Counted from the stretch's first letter, positions 7,849-15,039 are shown. The stretch: 15,172 bases of DNA from JBBSEZ01 sp038239195 (GCA_038239195.1 JBBSEZ010000241.1:1-15172); one strand, 5' to 3'. Made by a program: numbers and translations. The notes: a model not told the origin generated them from the letters alone.

Positions 7849-8553
7849 TCAACCGCCGCGCCCCGCCGTCAGCACCGCGTCGAGGTCGAGCTCCTGCGCC
7901 CCCTGCCATGCCTCGACCGTTCCGATCGGCAGCCAGAAGTTCGTTGGCACCACCTGCACCGTCCCGCGCCGCGCCAGCGCGCTGACGTAGTCCGTGATCT
8001 CGTACTCCCCGCGCGTCGAGACCGTCAACTCTGTCCCGAACACCTCGGGCGGGAACGCATACGCCCCCGTGTTGGCGAGGTGCCGCCCGGTGAGCTTCGG
8101 CTTCTCGTCCAGCTTCGCCAGCGTGCCGTCGTCCTTCAGCAGAGCGATGCCGAAGCGCCACGGCTCATCGACGGGGTGGACGAGCAAGCCCGCCCGGCAC
8201 TCGGCCAGCCGGGCCAAATCATCGGCGCCGTAAAGGTCATCGCCGTTGAGCACCAGGAACGGCCCCGGCCTCAGATGCTCCCGGCAGGAGCGCAGCGCGT
8301 CCCCGGTGCCGCGCGGCACGTCCTGGCGCACGACCTCCCAGTTGGCGATGCGCTTCTGCGAGCGCAAATACGCCTCGATCTGCTCGCCCAGGTAGTGGAC
8401 GACGACGAGCAGCCGATCGACGCTGGGCGGGAGGGCGCCGAGGGCCCAGTCGAGGATCGGCCGGCCCCGGATGGGCAACAGCGGCTTGGGGACGTGTTCG
8501 GTGTGGGGACGCAAGCGCGTCCCGAGCCCCGCCGCCAGGATGATGGCGTCCAC
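7849..8553 (-). CDS. Sugar-phosphate nucleotidyltransferase
   Basis: This 234-residue protein belongs to the NTP-transferase family, which joins a nucleoside triphosphate to a sugar-1-phosphate to make a nucleotide sugar for cell-envelope or polysaccharide synthesis. The signature GLGTR (9-13) followed by PKP (22-24) forms the nucleotide/Mg site. GTGDAL (82-87) contacts the base, GDD (104-106) is the metal-binding acidic motif, and NTGAY plus EYEITD are sugar-side motifs. It ends without the left-handed beta-helix of GlmU. The size is closer to MurU- or HddC-type enzymes, but the exact sugar cannot be read. GTG 8553 is preferred because GGGAGGAG lies about 9 bases upstream and the fold begins directly with VDAIILAAG. 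A GTG at 8580 would add nine charged residues. It is transcribed alone, convergent with the WXXGXW gene. Confidence 0.85.
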   Translation of the reverse strand: MDAIILAAGLGTRLRPHTEHVPKPLLPIRGRPILDWALGALPPSVDRLLVVVHYLGEQIEAYLRSQKRIANWEVVRQDVPRGTGDALRSCREHLRPGPFLVLNGDDLYGADDLARLAECRAGLLVHPVDEPWRFGIALLKDDGTLAKLDEKPKLTGRHLANTGAYAFPPEVFGTELTVSTRGEYEITDYVSALARRGTVQVVPTNFWLPIGTVEAWQGAQELDLDAVLTAGRGG

Positions 8554-8634
8554 GCGCTTGCTCTCCTCCCTTTTCTCCACAGGGCCGGGCTTCCTCCGCC
8601 TGGCCTTCTACCCCAGGTTCACGCTGCCCGCACA

Positions 8635-8662
8635 ATCATCCCCCCCAGCGCTATTCCGTCAA
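8635..8662 (-). promoter_or_regulatory. Weak promoter candidate for the nucleotidyltransferase
   Basis: On the minus strand TTGACG (8662-8657) is followed, 16 bases later, by GATGAT, about 80 bases before the start codon. The -35 box is good and the -10 box is poor (4 of 6 matches). Confidence 0.25.
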
Positions 8663-8740
8663 GCCCTCCGGGTTGCGAGGTCGATGGAGAAGGTGCGTGG
8701 GAAGGGACTCCCCAACTCCTCTTGCAAAGGGACCGAAGCG

Positions 8741-8968
8741 ATGCGACGCATTTGGGTCTTGCTCGCCAGCGTCGGCACGCTGAGCATGACGCTCGGCTGC
8801 CATCACACAGCGGGCGTTTGTGACTGCGAAGCCCCGTGTAACCCCTGCTGGGTCGGCCAGCATCACGCCGCCCCCCCCCCGGTCGTCACCAGTGCCGTCC
8901 CGGCCCCCACCGATCCGGGCAGCGAATCGCTCCGCGTGATGCCGCGCGTTCCGGAGCCCACCCGGTAA
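8741..8968 (+). CDS. Small Cys-rich lipoprotein
   Basis: This 75-residue protein has a lipoprotein signal: MRRIW, a hydrophobic stretch, then the lipobox TLGC with Cys20 as the lipid-bearing residue. The mature part begins CHHTAGVCDC and has Cys27, Cys29, Cys33 and Cys36 plus two His pairs (21-22 and 41-42). A Pro-rich tail follows. I recall similar short CHHTAGVCDC lipoproteins in planctomycetes; their function is unknown. The cysteine/histidine set could bind metal or form disulfides, which is inference. ATG 8741 is chosen because the signal peptide starts there; an AGGGA about 10 bases upstream is a modest ribosome site. An upstream in-frame ATG at 8684 would put a polar stretch before the signal peptide. 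The gene has its own terminator and reads as a single unit. A run of ten C's lies inside it at 8871-8880. Confidence 0.75.
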   Translation: MRRIWVLLASVGTLSMTLGCHHTAGVCDCEAPCNPCWVGQHHAAPPPVVTSAVPAPTDPGSESLRVMPRVPEPTR

Positions 8969-8994
8969 CGCCTTTGGCCGTCCCTCGCCAGCAG

Positions 8995-9029
8995 GGGCCG
9001 GCAGCGCTAGCAGGCGCTGCCGGCCCTTT
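8995..9029 (+). terminator. Intrinsic terminator after the lipoprotein gene
   Basis: A perfect 13-bp stem (8995-9007 with 9014-9026) and six-base loop are followed by TTTCCGTTT. It lies 26 bases after the lipoprotein stop and between the ends of two convergent genes, so it may also affect ppk1 readthrough. Confidence 0.8.
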
Positions 9030-9043
9030 CCGTTTCCCCACTC

Positions 9044-11233
9044 TCAACTCGTCTGACGCTTCCGGGGCCGGCGGACGTTGACCGTCCGCGGATCGGCGTC
9101 GGCGCTGGGCACGGGCGTCGTCTGGAGCTCCTTGAAGCGAGCGCCGTTTTGGGCCGCGATTTCGAGAAACTTCTCCTGGCTGCGCACGCGTGGCTGGCCC
9201 TCGGCCGGCGCGATGCGCCGGTAACTGCCGTCGGACAACAACTCGCGCGACTTGACGTTGTCGGCCAGGGAGATCGCCAGCACCTCGTCGATCAGGCGGC
9301 GCTTCAGGTCCGGCACCTCGATGGGGAAGACCACCTCGACGCGCCGGCTCAGGTTGCGATCCATCCAGTCGGCCGAGCCGATGTACACCTGCGGGTCGCC
9401 TGCGTTGCCGAAGTAGAAGATTCGGCTGTGCTCCAGGAAGCGGTCCACGATGGAGATCACGCGAATGTTCTCGCTCACCCCGGGAACGCCTGGGCGGAGG
9501 GCACAGGTCCCTCGGCAGATCATGTCGATGCGCGCGCCCGCCTGACTGGCGCGGTAGAGGGCCTGAATCACGGCCGGCTCGAGCACGCCGTTGATCTTCG
9601 TGATGATCCGCCCCTTCGGCCCGAGGGCGGCCTCCTGGTGGATCTTCTCGATCATGAAGGTCTGCATCCGGCTGGGCGCAACGATCAGTTTGCGCCACTG
9701 CGGGAGCTCGCAGTAGCCGGTCAGGTAGTTGAAGAGCGCCGAGACGTCCTCGCAGAACTCGGGGTTGCAGGTGAACAGCCCGAGGTCGGTGTAGATGCGC
9801 GCCGTCTGGGGGTTGTAGTTCCCCGTCGCCAGGTGAACGTAGCGGCGAATCCCGTCCTCCTCGCGGCGCACCACCAGGGCGACCTTGCAGTGGGTCTTGA
9901 GGCCGATGAACCCGAAGACGACGTGGACCCCCGCTTTTTCCAGTTCGCGGGCCCAGACGATGTTGCGCTCCTCGTCGAGGCGGGCCTTGATCTCGATGAC
10001 GGCCGTCACCTGCTTGCCATTGTCCGCCGCGCGCTGCAAGGAGCGCACCACCGGGGAGTCGCTGCTGGTACGGTAGAAGGTCTGCTTGATGGCGAGCACG
10101 CGGTCGTCGTGGGCGGCGGCGTCGATGAAATCGACGACGCAGCCGAACGAATCGTAGGGGTGATGCACCAGAATGTCGCGGGCGCGGATGGCGGACCACA
10201 GCGACGTCGCCTGAGCAAACTCGGCGATCGGCTGAGGGGTGAATTGCGGGTCGCGCAGGTGCGGGTATCCGGGCAGGCCGTGGACCTGGAACAGGCCCGT
10301 CAGGTCGAGCATGCCGGGGACGCGGTAGACGTCGCTGGGGTCGAGGTCGAGGGCGTGGGCGGTCATCAGGAACTGCTCGACCTCGGCGGGCGCGTTCACC
10401 TCGATCTGGAGCCGGACGGCGGCGCCCCGGCGGCGCTTGCGCACCTCCTCCTCGATGGCCTTGAGGAGGTCTTCCACTTCGTCGTCGTCGATCTCGAAGT
10501 CGCTGTTGCGCGTGACGCGAAAGGCGGTGTCGCCGAGGATCGCCATGCCGGGAAAGAGCTCCGGCAGGTGCATGCGGATGACCGTCTCCAGGGTGGTGAA
10601 GACGTGCTTGGGCCCGTTGATCGCGGTCGGCAGCGCGACGAAGCGGGCGAGGACGGAGGGCACCTGCACGACGGCGAACAGGTTTTCGGGGTCGCCGGGG
10701 CGCTGGAGCACGACGACGAGGTTGAGCGACTTGTTGAGCAGGTGGGGGAAAGGATGGCCGGGATCGACGGCCAGGGGCGTCAGCACGGGGAAGACCTCGC
10801 GGCGGAACAGTTCGCCGAGGTGCCTGCGGTCGTCCTCGGTGAGGGCCCTGGGGCCGCGCAGCTCGATCCCTTCTTTCTCCAGCCCCGGCAGCACCTCGTG
10901 GTTGAGGCACCGATAGGCCTCGTTGACCATGTGCGTGACGGCCTGGGTGATGCGCTCGAGCTGCGTCTTGACGGACATGCGGTCGGCGCCGGAGCCATAG
11001 GCGATGCCGAGCAGGACCTTCTGCTGGAGCCCGCCGACGCGGACCATGAAGAACTCGTCGAGGTTGGACTCGAAGATGGCGAGGAACTTCAGGCGCTCCA
11101 GCAGGGGCACGCTGGCGTCCTGGGCCTCTTCGAGGACGCGGCGATTGAACTCCAGCCAGCTCAGCTCTCGGTTCAAGTAGAGGGAGGGGTCATCGAGGGC
11201 CACTCTGGGCGTTGCGGCGGCGGCCTGTTCCAT
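9044..11233 (-). CDS. ppk1: Polyphosphate kinase 1
   Basis: This 729-residue cytoplasmic or membrane-associated enzyme reversibly moves the terminal phosphate of ATP onto polyphosphate chains, supporting phosphate storage and stress responses. The N-terminal domain carries NRELSWLEFNRRVLEEA and SNLDEFFMVRV, followed by the head domain. The two phospholipase-D-like catalytic domains contain HHPYDSF, FYRTSSDS and GLKTHCK with His448, the expected autophosphorylated histidine. FLEHSR holds His602, the second conserved histidine, and SADWMDRNLSRRVE lies near the end. Length and domain order match the family (E. coli Ppk is about 690 residues), and nothing key is missing. ATG 11233 has GGGGAGG nine bases upstream (11243-11249). 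It is transcribed singly and divergently from the creatininase-family gene. No exopolyphosphatase or phosphate-regulon gene is adjacent. Confidence 0.97.
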   Translation of the reverse strand: MEQAAAATPRVALDDPSLYLNRELSWLEFNRRVLEEAQDASVPLLERLKFLAIFESNLDEFFMVRVGGLQQKVLLGIAYGSGADRMSVKTQLERITQAVTHMVNEAYRCLNHEVLPGLEKEGIELRGPRALTEDDRRHLGELFRREVFPVLTPLAVDPGHPFPHLLNKSLNLVVVLQRPGDPENLFAVVQVPSVLARFVALPTAINGPKHVFTTLETVIRMHLPELFPGMAILGDTAFRVTRNSDFEIDDDEVEDLLKAIEEEVRKRRRGAAVRLQIEVNAPAEVEQFLMTAHALDLDPSDVYRVPGMLDLTGLFQVHGLPGYPHLRDPQFTPQPIAEFAQATSLWSAIRARDILVHHPYDSFGCVVDFIDAAAHDDRVLAIKQTFYRTSSDSPVVRSLQRAADNGKQVTAVIEIKARLDEERNIVWARELEKAGVHVVFGFIGLKTHCKVALVVRREEDGIRRYVHLATGNYNPQTARIYTDLGLFTCNPEFCEDVSALFNYLTGYCELPQWRKLIVAPSRMQTFMIEKIHQEAALGPKGRIITKINGVLEPAVIQALYRASQAGARIDMICRGTCALRPGVPGVSENIRVISIVDRFLEHSRIFYFGNAGDPQVYIGSADWMDRNLSRRVEVVFPIEVPDLKRRLIDEVLAISLADNVKSRELLSDGSYRRIAPAEGQPRVRSQEKFLEIAAQNGARFKELQTTPVPSADADPRTVNVRRPRKRQTS

Positions 11234-11265
11234 GAGCTCGAACCTCCCCTTTGTGACGAAAGGGC

Positions 11266-11271
11266 ATTATA
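11266..11271 (-). promoter_or_regulatory. Likely -10 box for ppk1
   Basis: A perfect TATAAT reads on the minus strand, about 32 bases before the ppk1 start codon. No convincing -35 box lies 16-18 bases upstream. The 83-bp gap also has to hold the promoter for the divergent amidohydrolase gene. Confidence 0.4.
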
Positions 11272-11316
11272 ACGATTCCGGGCACAGAGGCTCGTGAAGA
11301 TTTGAACGAGGGCACG

Positions 11317-12087
11317 ATGGCCGAGAGCATCCTGACCGAACAGACTCACGATTTTGTCCGCGCCCAGCGCTGGCAGGTCGCCGTGCTGCCCTTCGGGGCC
11401 ACGGAGCCGCACAACCTCCACATGCCCTACGGCACCGACAACTTTCAGGTCGAGGAGCTGGGTCGCCGCGCCTGCGCCCGGGCCTGGGAGGCCGGGGCGA
11501 AGGTCGTCCTGCTGCCCGCCATCCCCTACGGCGTCAACACCAACCACCTCGCCATCCCCGGCGCGCTCGCGTGCAGCGTCGCGCCGACGACGCTCCTTGC
11601 CGTGTTGAGCGACCTCGTCGAGTCGCTGGAGCGCCAGGGCGTGCGGAAGTTGCTGCTCCTGAACGGGCACGGCGGCAACGAACTGAAGCCCCTGACGCGC
11701 CAGCTCCATCACCGCACGAGCGTGTTCCTGTGCGTGTGCGACTGGTTCCGGATGGCGGCGGACCTCTACGGCGGGATCTTCGACCACCCCGGCGAGCACG
11801 CCGACGAGGTGGAGACGAGCCTGGGGCTGGCGTTCTTTCCGCACCTGGTCCACCCGGAGCTGGCCGACGACGGCGCGGCGCGCCCGTCGCGCTTCGAGGC
11901 GATCAACCGGGGGTGGGTGAACATCACCCGGCCGTGGCACCTGGTGAGCGCCAACACCGGCCTCGGCGACCCGGCGGGGGCGTCGGCGGAGAAAGGCCAG
12001 CGCCTGATGGATGCGATGGTGGAGCGGCTGGGGGGCTTTCTCGTGGAGCTGGCGGCGGCGCCGATGGACGAAGGGTTTCCGTATTGA
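11317..12087 (+). CDS. Creatininase-family amidohydrolase
   Basis: This 256-residue protein belongs to the creatininase/creatinine amidohydrolase family, binuclear-metal enzymes that open cyclic amides. Metal-site motifs are visible: FGATEPHNLHMPYGTD (Glu30, His32, Asp41), LNGHGGN (His118) and HADEVETS (from His161), which matches the family HAGExETS. Length is normal. Substrate is not readable; relatives act on creatinine, formamidopyrimidines or the mycofactocin precursor. ATG 11317 has GAGGG just upstream and starts a compact protein; a TTG at 11302 is possible but less likely. It lies alone, divergent from ppk1 and convergent with the dehydrogenase operon. It ends next to a long inverted repeat that may serve as terminator. 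Confidence 0.88.
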   Translation: MAESILTEQTHDFVRAQRWQVAVLPFGATEPHNLHMPYGTDNFQVEELGRRACARAWEAGAKVVLLPAIPYGVNTNHLAIPGALACSVAPTTLLAVLSDLVESLERQGVRKLLLLNGHGGNELKPLTRQLHHRTSVFLCVCDWFRMAADLYGGIFDHPGEHADEVETSLGLAFFPHLVHPELADDGAARPSRFEAINRGWVNITRPWHLVSANTGLGDPAGASAEKGQRLMDAMVERLGGFLVELAAAPMDEGFPY

Positions 12088-12094
12088 GCGGGAG

Positions 12095-12217
12095 AATTAG
12101 CCACAGATGAACACAGATGAACACGGATAAGACGGAAGAGGAGAGACGGCCGGCGCCGAAGCTTCTCGATCCTCAGTTCTTCCATCTGTGTTCATCTGTG
12201 TTCATCTGTGGCTAATT
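12095..12217. repeat. Long inverted repeat built of 10-bp units
   Basis: A perfect 30-bp inverted repeat (12095-12124 with 12188-12217) encloses 63 bases. Each arm is tandem copies of cagatgaaca or its complement, bordered by the ttagccac / gtggctaa ends; the right arm carries one extra unit. It is far more AT-rich than its surroundings and lies exactly between two convergent 3' ends, where a transcript would fold into a long hairpin. I recall very similar sequences scattered through many unrelated bacterial genomes. Confidence 0.85.
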
Positions 12218-12230
12218 TCTCTTCCTGCTT

Positions 12231-13037
12231 TCACCGGGTCAGCAGCCCCGCGTCGAGCGTGAACTGCGCGCCCGTGATGAACCGCGCTCGGTCCGACGCC
12301 AGGAACACCACCGCGGCGGCCACGTCCTCCGGCTCGATCCACGGCACGTCGAGGAGGTTGCCCGCCGAGCGCTCCGCGATCTCGCGCGCCGTTGCCCCCT
12401 CGAGCGCCGCCAGGCCGTCGTTCATCGGCGTGTTGACTCCGGTCGGGTGGATCGACACGACGCGCACGTTGTAGGGCGCCAGCTCGATCGCCCACGACTT
12501 GGTCAGGCCGACCAGCCCCCATTTCGACGCCGCGTAGTGGCTCAGGCGCCCCATGCCGCGCAGCCCCGCAATCGAGGAGTTGTTGAGGATGACGCCGCGT
12601 TTCTGGGCCATCATGTGCGGGATGATCCGCCGCGCGACGATCCAGGCGCCCTTGAGGTTCACGTCGAGCATCGCGTCCCACGCCTCTTCGGTCAACTCGT
12701 GGGCCAGGCCGTAGCCGCAGATCCCGGCGTTGTTGAACAGCACGTCGATTCGGCCAAAGCGCTCCATCGTCTGCGCCACCGCGGCACTCACGGCGACGTC
12801 GTCGCGCACGTCGGCGCGAAAGGCCAGGTACTCGACGCCAATCTCGCGGCACTGTTGGGCGAGCAAGTCGAGCCCTTCGGGAGTACCGAGCGCGTAGCCC
12901 GGATAGGCGAGCGGGCGGGCCACGTCGAGCGCGACGACGTGGGCGCCCTCGCGGGCCAGGGCGAGAGCGCTGGCACGACCCTGGCCGTTGGCAGCGCCGG
13001 TCACGAAGGCCACGCGCCCTTGCATCTCCTGCGTCAC
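12231..13037 (-). CDS. Short-chain dehydrogenase, resembles mycofactocin-coupled SDRs
   Basis: This 268-residue classical SDR should oxidise or reduce an alcohol/carbonyl group using NAD(P). It shows the cofactor motif TGAANGQG (13-20), NNAG (102-105), NSS with the catalytic Ser (154/155), and Tyr168-x3-Lys172. Family-specific points include TGAxxGQGR, the YALGTPEGLDLL insertion after strand 2, the HPTGVNTPM loop and a PWIEPEDVAAAVVFLASD tail. These resemble mycofactocin-coupled, carveol-dehydrogenase-like SDRs, whose nicotinamide cofactor stays bound. The substrate is unknown. GTG 13037 is chosen: GAGGA sits eight bases upstream and the codon overlaps the previous gene's stop as GTGA. ATG 13025 has AGGAG directly abutting it, which is too close. 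It is the second gene of a translationally coupled pair with the AhpD-like gene. No mycofactocin biosynthesis gene is visible here. Confidence 0.88.
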   Translation of the reverse strand: MTQEMQGRVAFVTGAANGQGRASALALAREGAHVVALDVARPLAYPGYALGTPEGLDLLAQQCREIGVEYLAFRADVRDDVAVSAAVAQTMERFGRIDVLFNNAGICGYGLAHELTEEAWDAMLDVNLKGAWIVARRIIPHMMAQKRGVILNNSSIAGLRGMGRLSHYAASKWGLVGLTKSWAIELAPYNVRVVSIHPTGVNTPMNDGLAALEGATAREIAERSAGNLLDVPWIEPEDVAAAVVFLASDRARFITGAQFTLDAGLLTR

Positions 13038-13567
13038 GTGGTGCTTCCTCTCAGGAAGGGATGGAGATAGTCGTCGAGGTCCACGCGCAAGGCGTTGTTG
13101 AAGAGGTTGGTGGCGACCATCAGCCCCGCGAAGGCCGTCAGCGCAACCACCTGCGCCGAGGCCAGGCCCTCGGTCGCGGCGGCGAACGTCTCGTCGGTGA
13201 CGGCGTTGGCATCGCGGGCGAGCTGGCGGCCATACTCCACGAGGGCGCGGTCGCGCGTGTCGAGGACGAGGCGGTCGGGGTCTTCGCCGGCGTCGGTGAG
13301 CCAGCGGCGGAAGAAGGTCGAGCAGATGAGGCAGTCGGTCTGGGCCGAGATGGCGTGGGCGAACAGGGTGGTGCGGCGCACGCCCAGGAACGCCACCACC
13401 TCGGCGTGGAGGTCGTACCACGTCATGAGGGCGCGGAGGGCCGCGGGGGAGTGGGCGAGGGTGCGCTTCATGTTGGTGACGCGGCCGTGGGCGGCGCGCT
13501 GGCGGTCGAGCTCGGCGCGGGCCGCGGGGGCGACGGCTTCTTCGGGGGCGGGCGGGATGCGTGCCAT
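13034..13567 (-). CDS. Carboxymuconolactone decarboxylase / AhpD-like protein
   Basis: This 177-residue helical protein of the CMD/AhpD-like superfamily carries a CxxC pair (Cys79, Cys82, in QTDCLICSTF) on the helix where AhpD and peroxidase-related proteins hold their redox cysteines. The AhpD proton-relay Glu and His are not at their usual spacing (12 residues before the first Cys and four after the second); Thr67 and Phe86 occupy these places. Alkylhydroperoxidase activity is therefore uncertain, and a thiol-redox or ligand-binding role is as likely. ATG 13567 has AGAAGG five bases upstream. It is the first gene of the operon, with its stop overlapping the dehydrogenase start. The pairing suggests a shared oxidative step, which is inference. 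Confidence 0.8.
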   Translation of the reverse strand: MARIPPAPEEAVAPAARAELDRQRAAHGRVTNMKRTLAHSPAALRALMTWYDLHAEVVAFLGVRRTTLFAHAISAQTDCLICSTFFRRWLTDAGEDPDRLVLDTRDRALVEYGRQLARDANAVTDETFAAATEGLASAQVVALTAFAGLMVATNLFNNALRVDLDDYLHPFLRGSTT

Positions 13568-13762
13568 TGGGGCCTTCTGGTGAAGAGAGAGCGACTCGGT
13601 GGGGGCATTGTAGCCCGTGGCTCTGCGATGGCCCGCTGTTGAGAGGGGGGGGCCTTCGCCCCAGCGAGAGCGCGCACCGGGAAAACGGCATTCCGGTCAC
13701 GATTCCTTGAAGTGGGATTGTCCTTCCGTGGATAGCCGATCCTACAACAGCGACCGTGAAAA

Positions 13763-14110
13763 CTATTCGGTCTGATGGAGAAAGGCTCGTAGGGTTTCGA
13801 TACCTACCCGATATCGCCTGCCCGCCTGTTTCTCTTCCTCACGAACTCTTGCAGCAATCTCCTCGTTCCAAGGACCACACCAAGTACGAATAGAAAACGT
13901 CTGTCCCCATTCCTCGTCTGTCGTCGGGGCGTTTTTCGCTACCACTTTCAGTTCCTCAAGTAAGTCGGGCGTAACGTGCCTGAGAAAATCCTCCAGATTT
14001 ACCGGAGTAAGAGCCTGAAAAACCAGGAAGTGACATTCGGCTCGCCCAAGCAAGCCTTTCTCCCATTGATGGATCACCTTCGCTGGCGTATTGTAGTTTT
14101 CCAGACCCAT
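13763..14110 (-). CDS. Uncharacterised small protein, Gemmata-type family
   Basis: This 115-residue soluble protein has no signal peptide or membrane segment. It is mainly helical and charged, with a central TPVNLEDFL, a DEEWGQTFSIRTWCGPWNEE segment and a basic-acidic C-terminal helix (about residues 84-112). I recall short planctomycete proteins with the same plan: a stretch like LWExGxLxRAEC, then LTPxNVxD, then a DEEW or SIRxxCGP region. None has a known function. ATG 14110 has GAGAGG five bases upstream. It lies downstream of the next gene on the same strand, separated by 88 bp that hold one copy of a 43-bp element also found before that gene, so it probably has its own regulation. Confidence 0.7.
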   Translation of the reverse strand: MGLENYNTPAKVIHQWEKGLLGRAECHFLVFQALTPVNLEDFLRHVTPDLLEELKVVAKNAPTTDEEWGQTFSIRTWCGPWNEEIAARVREEEKQAGRRYRVGIETLRAFLHQTE

Positions 14111-14143
14111 TTCAACCTCTCTTCAATTCCTCCCCGGCGAACA

Positions 14144-14186
14144 CCACGTCAAATGTCAGAGTATACTGTGAATGGCCTTCCGTGGA
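14144..14186 (-). promoter_or_regulatory. Conserved 43-bp upstream element, copy 1
   Basis: It matches copy 2 at 37 of 43 positions, including an uninterrupted 18-base block (cagagtatactgtgaatg). It lies 33 bases before the start codon of the 115-residue protein gene. On the minus strand it contains TATACT, which resembles a -10 box, inside the palindromic core agtatact; TTTGACGTGG is also conserved. It could be a promoter/operator or a dispersed repeat. Confidence 0.55.
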
Positions 14187-14198
14187 GATGGGGGGGGC

Positions 14199-14924
14199 TT
14201 ACTGCTTTCCCAATATCAGGTCCACGACCCAGCAGCCCCGGACGTGCCGCCCTCCCTGGTGGCAGTGGTTCAGGATGTCGGTGTTAGTGCAGCCCGCCTC
14301 CTCCAAGGCATCGGCCAGGATGGGCAGGCTGTCGAAGGCCCGGTCGTCGTAGATGGCTTGAGCCAGGGCAACCACCTGGGGCGTGAGCCAGTTGGGGATG
14401 AAAGCAATCGAGTGAAAGGGGTTGCCGAAAATGTCACGGAGGTAGCAGGCCCAGTCCCCCAGAACACATTCGTCAGCATAGTTGTGAAGTGAGTAGTAAC
14501 ATGAAACGGCCGGGTTGGATTCCGCTGCCACTGTCGGGAGCAGTGCCGCATTCCACCGCTTGGAAGCCAGTATCTCATTCTGGATAGCGGCCTCGATTGC
14601 TTCCTCGGTTCCCGGCGAAGGGCCATCTATTAGTTGGATTCCCTCGTCAGCCGCCCTCCACATTTCCTCTTCGAAGTCCACGCAGGGGGCGTGGGCGTGC
14701 AGATATGCCGACCTCAGTTCATCCCCGCTGGCAAGCTCGTCCACGTAACGTTCTACGGTTAGGACAGCCTGTTTGCTGCACTCATGTGGGAGCAAGTCCC
14801 ATATTCTATAGCACGAGGCAACAAACAAGAGCCGAACCGTACGGTCGCTCACCCTTCCTTTACCCTGTAAAAAGAACAGCATCTTCTGCGGATCTTTGCA
14901 GGCCAGCCACTCCGTCTCGGTCAT
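14199..14924 (-). CDS. Uncharacterised Gemmata-expanded family protein (HVRGCWVVDLILGK C terminus)
   Basis: This 241-residue soluble protein starts MTETEWLACKDPQKMLFFL, has a VSDRTVRLL..ASCYRIW segment, and ends with LRDIFGNPF, WLTPQVVALAQAIYDDRAF, LPILADALEEAGC and HVRGCWVVDLILGK. I recognise this head and tail from a large paralogous family in Gemmata and relatives, in which the middle (here about residues 80-150) varies. Its function is unknown. A role in protein interaction has been my working guess only because of the paralogue number and helical, Cys/Trp-rich composition. Length is usual. ATG 14924 has GGAG about seven bases upstream. The upstream region holds copy 2 of the 43-bp element. 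Codon use is less GC-biased than in the genes to the left. Confidence 0.78.
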   Translation of the reverse strand: MTETEWLACKDPQKMLFFLQGKGRVSDRTVRLLFVASCYRIWDLLPHECSKQAVLTVERYVDELASGDELRSAYLHAHAPCVDFEEEMWRAADEGIQLIDGPSPGTEEAIEAAIQNEILASKRWNAALLPTVAAESNPAVSCYYSLHNYADECVLGDWACYLRDIFGNPFHSIAFIPNWLTPQVVALAQAIYDDRAFDSLPILADALEEAGCTNTDILNHCHQGGRHVRGCWVVDLILGKQ

Positions 14925-14967
14925 CGTCCTTCTCCACGCACTCCGTATAGATCCGCTCCGTCGAAGG

Positions 14968-15010
14968 CCACGTCAAACCCCAGAGTATACTGTGAATGTC
15001 CCTCCGTGAA
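14968..15010 (-). promoter_or_regulatory. Conserved 43-bp upstream element, copy 2
   Basis: Second copy of the element described at 14144-14186, 43 bases before the start of the 241-residue family protein gene. The same TATACT core and TTTGACGTGG are present. The six mismatches fall at seven-or-fewer scattered sites outside the 18-base core. Confidence 0.55.
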
Positions 15011-15039
15011 GCCGAGGGATGGGTCACGCAATCGCAATG

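Noticed and set aside
9149..11272. 707-codon open frame on the plus strand
   Set aside because: It is antisense to ppk1, which is an unambiguous full-length family member. The antisense translation shows no domain.
11317..12087. Creatininase-family gene as mycofactocin gene mftE, given the nearby mycofactocin-like SDR
   Set aside because: The protein looks like a generic creatininase-family member. It is on the opposite strand, and no mftA, mftB, mftC, mftD or mftF is present in the window.
12095..12217. CRISPR-like array of short repeats
   Set aside because: The 10-bp units are contiguous without spacers and are arranged as an inverted pair; no cas gene is nearby.
13568..13762. Possible small gene between the AhpD-like gene and the 115-residue protein gene
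   Set aside because: No frame has both a ribosome site and a plausible sequence; only a partial match (ccttccgtgga) to the edge of the 43-bp element was seen.
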